A stretch of DNA of 24,620 nt from Patescibacteria group bacterium (lineage in GTDB: Bacteria; Patescibacteriota; Minisyncoccia; UBA6257): NCBI GenBank assembly GCA_022705545.1, contig JAKJEG010000001.1, positions 1-24,620 on the forward strand. Reading direction: 5' to 3'. This document shows positions 20,669-24,620 of the stretch, piece by piece. The position numbers were made by a program, and so were the translations under genes. Numbering within the stretch: the first letter of the stretch is position 1; the number at the start of each line of letters is the position of its first letter. The notes under the pieces are model-generated. The model saw only the letters and a list, made by a program, of their open reading frames with translations, did not search any database and was not told where the DNA came from.

Positions 20669-20786
20669 AGGACAAAATTTTGAAAAATATTTTAATTTTT
20701 TTCGACCGATAAAGGCGTAAAATGATTATTAATTTTTATTGTTGATGAATAAAATGTTTTTAGTCCTTATTATTAATTGATTTTAA

Positions 20787-22241
20787 TCACAGTTTTATTT
20801 TTACTGAAGCTGCTTGTTTAGCGGTTTTGTTAGCCCATTCTATTCCCTGAATAATGATTATGGCGCAAAGCATTACCCAAGACAAACCGGTTAAAATTAA
20901 ACCCGATTTTAATAAGCTTTCTTTAGCTTTTTCAGTGGCTTTTTTCACTTCTTCTTTTTTTTCTGGCTCAGTTGATTCAGTAATTTTTTCAATATCTTTT
21001 TTAAAATTATTCAAAATCTCATTAAGTTTTTCCCGACTCTGGGGATTTTCTAAAATTTTTGTTATTTTTTTAATAAATTCCGGATCTGAGCCAATAGCTT
21101 GGTTAAACAATTCAAAAACTGTTTTGCTAGATATGCCTTCTAAAGCTGATTCTTCCGGAGTAATTTTTTCAATATCAACCCCAAAGTTTTTGATTATTTC
21201 TTGAGCTTTTTTGTCTTTGTCTTTTACATCAACAAAATTAATCAAATCTTTCTCGATATTATTTTTCAGCGCTTCATTTTGAATATTACTATCAATTAAT
21301 TCTTTTAAGTTTTGGTAGCTAACTCCTTTTAAAGAAAGAATATCAAAACAAGCCTGATAGCCATTTTCACTAAAAACCGGGGAGATATTTTTTTCTTTTA
21401 ATTGATTTAATAATTCTTGATCGTCTTTGATATTTTCAAAGGGATTTTTATCTTTTAGCCAACGATTAATAAACTTAACTACTATTTCTGTTTTTTCTTT
21501 TTCCGGAATTGGTCTTAAAGTTTCCTCGTCAAACCATTTATTTTCTACGCTGTTACTCATTAATAAAGCTGTTTTTATTGCCTGCTGGTTAAAATTAGCT
21601 AGATTCTTTAAATTATTGTCTTCGATAATTTTTATTTTTTTCTCTTCTTCGGTTTTTGGCTCTTTCTTTATCGTATTAAAATCTACTTCTTTTAATTCTT
21701 TTTGCCAAAGATTAAAACATTTATCAAAAAGACTGGTCCTTTCTTCTTTATCAGCGAAGAAAATCTGATCTTCTAAACAAACATTCACTAAGTTGGAAAG
21801 AATTGCTGTTTTTTTACTTTCTTCAACGATGATATCTTTAGTTAATTCTTTTTTTTCTTTAAAACCGGGTTCATCTTTTTCTAGTTCTTTGAAAACATTG
21901 TCAATAATTTCCTTGTTCTTTTTTTTGGCTTGTTTTTCTTCAAGGTTTTTTGATTCTTTTAATAAATCTAAATAAAAAGTTAGCCTTTCTTGAGGGTTTT
22001 TAATTTCTTTTACCAATAAATATTTATCCTCAAATTTTTTGAGGTTTTCTTTTTGTTGTTCTTTTTCCTGTTTTTCTTCCGGACTGATAATCTTTTCTTT
22101 TTTTGTTTTTTTGGCCTCTTTTCTTTCTGATTCCAATTGTTGTTCTGGATTTTGTTGTTCCTCTTGTTCTTCTGAAGTTTTTTGTTGTTCTGGCCATTCT
22201 CCTGGAGGATAATAGCCAAAATCTCCTTTAAACTGAATCAT
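20787..22241 (-). CDS. Large charged helical protein with C-terminal membrane anchor
   Basis: No family recognised. The 484 residues are very rich in Lys, Glu, Gln and Asn. A Tyr/Pro-bearing start (MIQFKGDFGYYPPGEWPEQQ) is followed by a Glu/Gln/Lys low-complexity coiled-coil stretch (about 20-75), a long helical middle, a charged stretch around 405-440 (ITESTEPEKKEEVKKATEKA), and a single membrane helix (about 446-469, LILTGLSWVMLCAIIIIQGI) with 15 residues after it. There is no signal peptide, so the body should be cytoplasmic and tail-anchored. It ends in TGA. It starts just past the clpP terminator hairpin and may be cotranscribed with the 90-residue gene downstream. A scaffold or envelope-attached role is only a guess. 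Confidence 0.72.
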   Translation of the reverse strand: MIQFKGDFGYYPPGEWPEQQKTSEEQEEQQNPEQQLESERKEAKKTKKEKIISPEEKQEKEQQKENLKKFEDKYLLVKEIKNPQERLTFYLDLLKESKNLEEKQAKKKNKEIIDNVFKELEKDEPGFKEKKELTKDIIVEESKKTAILSNLVNVCLEDQIFFADKEERTSLFDKCFNLWQKELKEVDFNTIKKEPKTEEEKKIKIIEDNNLKNLANFNQQAIKTALLMSNSVENKWFDEETLRPIPEKEKTEIVVKFINRWLKDKNPFENIKDDQELLNQLKEKNISPVFSENGYQACFDILSLKGVSYQNLKELIDSNIQNEALKNNIEKDLINFVDVKDKDKKAQEIIKNFGVDIEKITPEESALEGISSKTVFELFNQAIGSDPEFIKKITKILENPQSREKLNEILNNFKKDIEKITESTEPEKKEEVKKATEKAKESLLKSGLILTGLSWVMLCAIIIIQGIEWANKTAKQAASVKIKL

Positions 22242-22272
22242 TAATAAAATAAAGATTAAGTTATTAATTTAA

Positions 22273-22303
22273 TAGCCCACAACTTTTTAAAAATTGTGGG
22301 CTA
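22273..22303 (-). terminator. clpP terminator hairpin
   Basis: An exact 10-bp stem TAGCCCACAA / TTGTGGGCTA around an 11-base AT loop, starting 4 bp past the clpP stop. On the minus strand it is followed by the A/T-rich TTAAATTAATAAC rather than a pure U-run; the better U-tract lies on the plus side, where no gene needs it. Most likely stops clpP transcripts, perhaps incompletely. Confidence 0.65.
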
Positions 22304-22306
22304 ATT

Positions 22307-22921
22307 TTATTTTTTAGTTTTAATGATTTCGTCAATAAGTCCGTATTTTTTTGCTTGTTCTGGTGTCAACCAAAAATCTCGATCAGTATCTTTTTCTATT
22401 GTCGACACTGGTTGATTGGTATGGCTAGAAAGAATCTGGTTTAACTGTTTTTTTACTTTAACGATTTGTTGAGCAGCAATTTCTACGTCTTTAGCTTGAC
22501 CTTCTGCTCCACCCATTACCTGATGCAATAAAATTTTTGAATTAGGCAAAGCCATTCTTTTGCCTTTTTTCCCTGCTGCTAAAAGGACGGCTGCTCCGGA
22601 AGCTGCCATTCCCATACAAAAAGTTGCTACATCTGGCTTGACATACTGCATTGTGTCATAAATAGCTAAAGTAGAAGTTACTGAACCACCGGGAGAATTA
22701 ATATAGAAAAGAATATCTTTTTTCGGGTCCTCATGCTCTAAGAAAAGCATTTGAGCAATAATAATATTAGCCACTGTATCATCAATTGGCGTTCCTAAAA
22801 AAATAATTCTTTCTTTCAATAGCCGGGAATAAATATCATAAGCTCTTTCCCCCATTGATGTTTTTTCAATGACAGTTGGCACAAGAACTGTTTCTGACAA
22901 AATAGATGGTAATTCTTTCAT
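22307..22921 (-). CDS. clpP: ATP-dependent Clp protease proteolytic subunit
   Basis: ClpP forms a two-ring barrel that degrades proteins unfolded by ClpX or ClpA/C. The 204-residue length is normal. The catalytic triad is complete and correctly spaced: S108 in GMAASGAA, H133 in ILLHQVMGG, D182 in DTDRDFW. The N-terminal half shows VPTVIEKTSMGERAYDIYSRLLKERIIFLG and INSPGGSVTSTLAIYDTM, both diagnostic. Monocistronic by appearance, with a good promoter 55 bp upstream and a hairpin directly after the stop. Partner ATPases are not in this window. Confidence 0.97.
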   Translation of the reverse strand: MKELPSILSETVLVPTVIEKTSMGERAYDIYSRLLKERIIFLGTPIDDTVANIIIAQMLFLEHEDPKKDILFYINSPGGSVTSTLAIYDTMQYVKPDVATFCMGMAASGAAVLLAAGKKGKRMALPNSKILLHQVMGGAEGQAKDVEIAAQQIVKVKKQLNQILSSHTNQPVSTIEKDTDRDFWLTPEQAKKYGLIDEIIKTKK

Positions 22922-22975
22922 TTTTATTTATTAGATTTAATTTTCTATTTAATTTTTCTTTATTAGGCAGTTGAA

Positions 22976-23004
22976 ATTATATCAAAAAATTTCCAAAAAA
23001 TCAA
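22976..23004 (-). promoter_or_regulatory. clpP promoter
   Basis: Minus strand: -35 TTGATT (23004-22999), 17-bp spacer, -10 TATAAT (22981-22976) preceded by TGA (extended -10). Expected start near 22969, a leader of about 48 bases, much longer than at dnaA or the T4SS operon. It begins 14 bp after the end of tRNA-Arg. Confidence 0.75.
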
Positions 23005-23018
23005 TGAGAATTTTATTG

Positions 23019-23090
23019 TGCCCTCGGGAGGAATCGAACCTCCATCTCAGGCTTAGAAGGCCCGTGCTCTATCCGTTAAGCGACGAGGGC
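23019..23090 (-). tRNA. tRNA-Arg (anticodon TCT)
   Basis: Read on the minus strand: acceptor GCCCTCG / CGAGGGC, a D arm in GCTTAACGGATAGAGC, anticodon stem CGGGC / GCCTG (one G-U pair) with loop CTTCTAA (anticodon TCT, plus-strand positions 23055-23057), T arm GGAGG-TTCGATT-CCTCC, discriminator A. 72 bases, CCA not encoded. Reads AGA/AGG, the frequent Arg codons of an AT-rich genome. Confidence 0.95.
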
Positions 23091-23099
23091 TAATTATTT

Positions 23100-23128
23100 A
23101 GATTAACATTTTTTTTGGTTGAAATCAA
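23100..23128 (-). promoter_or_regulatory. tRNA-Arg promoter
   Basis: Minus strand: -35 TTGATT (23128-23123), 17-bp spacer, -10 TAATCT (23105-23100) preceded by TGT. Start expected within a few bases of the mature tRNA 5' end. Its -35 overlaps that of the tRNA-His promoter by 2 bp. Confidence 0.6.
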
Positions 23129-23147
23129 CCCGTTTTTATGTTATTCT
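23119..23147 (+). promoter_or_regulatory. tRNA-His promoter
   Basis: -35 TTGAAA (23119-23124), 17-bp spacer, -10 TATTCT (23142-23147) preceded by TGT. Start expected near 23154, about 36 bases before the tRNA. Shares the palindrome GGTTGAAATCAACC (23117-23130) with the divergent tRNA-Arg promoter. Confidence 0.6.
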
Positions 23148-23189
23148 AATTATTAATATTACTTTTTTCAAATTTAAGATGTTTAAGAT

Positions 23190-23262
23190 GGTGACCATGG
23201 TGTAATGGTCAGCACGGCAGTCTGTGGAACTGCCAGCGAGGGTTCGAATCCCTCTGGTCACC
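23190..23262 (+). tRNA. tRNA-His (anticodon GTG)
   Basis: Acceptor GTGACCA / TGGTCAC with the extra 5' G (23190) opposite the discriminator C (23262), the identity feature of tRNA-His. Anticodon stem GCAGT / ACTGC with loop CTGTGGA (anticodon GTG at 23224-23226); T arm GAGGG-TTCGAAT-CCCTC. CCA is not encoded. Confidence 0.96.
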
Positions 23263-23277
23263 CTTTGTTTATAGTTA

Positions 23278-23311
23278 TTAAAAAGAACGGATTTAAATCC
23301 GTTCTTTTTAA
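23278..23311. terminator. Perfect 34-bp palindrome, bidirectional terminator
   Basis: Each half is the exact complement of the other (core AAGAACGGAT / ATCCGTTCTT), flanked by A5 on the left and T5 on the right, so a U-tract follows the stem in both directions. It lies between tRNA-His (plus) and the convergent surface-protein gene (minus) and suits both. Confidence 0.88.
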
Positions 23312-23322
23312 TTCCTTACCTT

Positions 23323-24620
23323 CTATTTCTTTAAGAACGCCTTTCTTGTTTTGCTAAGATGATAATCTCTTATTTTTGTTTCCAAATTAGCAAAAGCCAG
23401 TTTCCCCTTCGGGTTAAATTTCAGATAATACCAGAGACCAAGAGTCAAAGAAGAACTAGCTAATAAAGAGTAAAACAAACTATTATTCATTCCTGTTTTA
23501 ATGGTAGAAGCGTCAATAACCTTTGGATAAATAGTAATAGTCATTGAATCGCTTCTAGAATTAATTTCTAACCCTTGAATGTTAATGTTGTTAGTGAAAG
23601 TACCATAACCATTGTTAACTGAAACCTGAAAAGTAATCACTTTTGTTTCGCCAGCATTAAGACTAGGCAAATAGATTCCATTTTGGGTTATTCCATCTGG
23701 TTGGATGAGACCATTAATTTTTGTTGATCCATTCAGATAGCTGAAAACAGCTGGTAAGGTGTCTTTAACAAGAACGTTGGTTAAATTTCGAGAAGAAGGA
23801 TTAGTGATGGTTATGTAAAACTCTATTATTTCAGAAGGATTAGCAGAAATATTTTCTGAGTAAACTCTTTCTCCCCGGGAAAGATTTCTCCCTGTTTTGT
23901 TGATTGATAAATCTATTAGACTTGTAGGAATGGGTGAATTAACGTGAAGAATTAAATTTTGCGTGACTACTCCTCGTGGGCCAGAGCAAGTTAAGGAATA
24001 CTCAGTATCGTTTAAAGGAGTCACTAACTCTGAGCCGGCGATGCTTTTCCCGCCAGACCAGCCAAGAGTAGCATAGCAGTAATCAACCCGGCTTGCTGAC
24101 CAATGAAGATAAGTTGCTTCTCCCTGATTTAAATAATATTTGTCAGCCCAAAAGCTTAAAGCAGGTGGTTCAGTTGGATAAACAGGGTAAACAGGATAAA
24201 CTGGATAAACTGGACAATTAGGGCAAGTCGGCATAGTAGTCGTAGTAGTTGTAGTAGTGGTAGTAGCCGGTTTAGTTGTAGTAGTGGTAGCGGGTGGTTT
24301 AGTAGTATCTGTGGTTGGGTAAATAGGATAAGAGGTTGGATGAGGAGTACAACCCGTGGATGGACAGGTAGTAACAGTAGTAGGAGTATAAATAGGATAA
24401 GAGGTTGGATGAGGAGTACAAGAAGATGAAGTACAAGAAGAATGAGTAGTTGGATTACTGGTATTTGTGTGAGAACTAGAAGAAGGAACAGAAGAATGGG
24501 GCTCTGAGGTTGTTCCTGCGGAGTAAATAGGATAAGAAGTACTGTGAGAAGTGCAATGGCCAGAGGAGCAAGAAACAGCAAAAGTAGGGCTGGTTAAAGC
24601 CATTAAGCTAAGAGAAATAA
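23323..24620 (-). CDS. Repeat-rich surface protein with Ig-like and DUF11-like domains, 5' end cut by window edge
   Basis: The frame stays open to the right edge. A Met codon at 24603 exists, but the codons before it read ISLSL and those after it ALTSPTFAVS, together a hydrophobic signal-peptide core ending at an A-x-A-like site, so the true start lies beyond 24620. After the signal come three units like CTPHPTSYPIY (C17, C62 and C85 by numbering from that Met), a Thr-rich stretch (about 96-123), and PVYP repeats (about 131-143). An Ig-like domain (about 148-222), a DUF11-like beta domain (about 228-357, SEIIEFYITITNPSSRNLTNVLVKDTLP), a membrane helix (about 375-394) and a basic cytoplasmic tail of about 30 residues follow. 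It is probably a cell-surface adhesin or stalk-like protein anchored by its C-terminus. Ends in TAG. Confidence 0.82.
   Translation of the reverse strand, partial: ISLSLMALTSPTFAVSCSSGHCTSHSTSYPIYSAGTTSEPHSSVPSSSSHTNTSNPTTHSSCTSSSCTPHPTSYPIYTPTTVTTCPSTGCTPHPTSYPIYPTTDTTKPPATTTTTKPATTTTTTTTTTMPTCPNCPVYPVYPVYPVYPTEPPALSFWADKYYLNQGEATYLHWSASRVDYCYATLGWSGGKSIAGSELVTPLNDTEYSLTCSGPRGVVTQNLILHVNSPIPTSLIDLSINKTGRNLSRGERVYSENISANPSEIIEFYITITNPSSRNLTNVLVKDTLPAVFSYLNGSTKINGLIQPDGITQNGIYLPSLNAGETKVITFQVSVNNGYGTFTNNINIQGLEINSRSDSMTITIYPKVIDASTIKTGMNNSLFYSLLASSSLTLGLWYYLKFNPKGKLAFANLETKIRDYHLSKTRKAFLKK
24320..24556 (-). repeat. 33-bp repeats in the surface-protein gene
   Basis: Two identical 33-bp copies (24320-24352 and 24389-24421) start TAAATAGGATAAGAGGTTGG on the plus strand and encode the TSYPIY units; a third copy at 24524-24556 matches at 26 of 33 positions. 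The first two are in frame and spaced 69 bp apart, so unit gain or loss by recombination would keep the reading frame. Confidence 0.85.

Noticed and set aside
20854..21204. Plus-strand open frames opposite the charged coiled-coil gene (also near 21427-21768)
   Set aside because: Ser/Phe-rich shadows of Lys/Glu-rich codons read on the opposite strand.
24320..24556. CRISPR array
   Set aside because: Repeats are in-frame coding units of a surface protein; only two identical copies, spacer is coding, no cas genes.
24156..24581. Leu-rich 141-codon open frame in another frame of the surface-protein gene
   Set aside because: A low-complexity shadow of the Thr/Pro/Ser repeats; no independent signals.
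1..24620. Alternative genetic code (UGA as Gly), known in some CPR lineages
   Set aside because: rsmA ends properly at a TGA and the 484-residue gene also ends in TGA; no conserved Gly is replaced by UGA in the core genes.

Overview
The window is an AT-rich bacterial chromosome segment (roughly one third G+C by eye) that most resembles a member of the Candidate Phyla Radiation / Patescibacteria, probably a Parcubacteria-type lineage. This rests on several things seen together: short versions of core genes, little Shine-Dalgarno signal, very short leaders, a stripped-down type IV secretion (T4SS)-like operon with PrgI and VirB4-type proteins, Cys-rich exported proteins, and a replication-origin neighbourhood of the usual bacterial kind. 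TAA, TAG and TGA all end recognisable genes, so the standard bacterial code applies. The lineage call is inference; no marker phylogeny was possible.

Layout. Positions 1-243 hold the end of ruvC. Positions 346-2736 encode a bifunctional class A penicillin-binding protein. Positions 2733-5769 (minus strand) are a replication block, dnaA - dnaN - DciA-like, whose probable terminator lies inside the end of the convergent PBP gene. Positions 5770-5998 carry divergent promoters for dnaA and rpmH plus three DnaA boxes exactly 21 bp apart. The dnaA-dnaN gap carries two further box-like sequences inside a 24-bp perfect inverted repeat. Together these mark a probable two-part oriC around dnaA. Positions 5999-7711 (plus) are rpmH-rnpA-yidC-jag, the classical ribosome / RNase P / membrane-insertion cluster.

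Positions 7755-15945 (minus) form one tightly packed operon with a good promoter: a VirB6-like channel protein with a Cys-rich exported N-terminus, an unknown disordered protein, PrgI, a TraC/VirB4-N-like protein, a complete VirB4 ATPase, and a remarkable Cys-rich protein that joins a VirB2/TrbC-like two-helix pilin segment to an M15-like zinc-peptidase domain. No relaxase, coupling ATPase or integrase is present. This looks like a chromosomal envelope-spanning machine (DNA uptake, pilus or cell contact) rather than a recently arrived conjugative element. It is the most interesting system in the window.

Positions 16029-23262 hold rsmA; a LysM-M23 wall protein with a probably misplaced start and an altered zinc ligand; comM (DNA uptake/recombination helicase); a DksA/TraR zinc-finger protein; tRNA-Gly(GCC); two lineage-type unknown proteins; clpP; tRNA-Arg(TCT); and tRNA-His(GTG). 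The two last tRNAs diverge from promoters with overlapping -35 boxes. A 42-bp intergenic repeat occurs twice, once as part of a long perfect hairpin. From 23323 to the right edge runs a Cys/Thr/Pro-repeat surface protein with Ig-like and DUF11-like domains and a C-terminal membrane anchor; its 5' end lies outside the window.

Functionally the window couples replication start (dnaA, dnaN, DciA-like), envelope building (PBP, YidC, LysM-M23) and a possible DNA/cell-contact apparatus (T4SS-like operon, ComM, surface protein).
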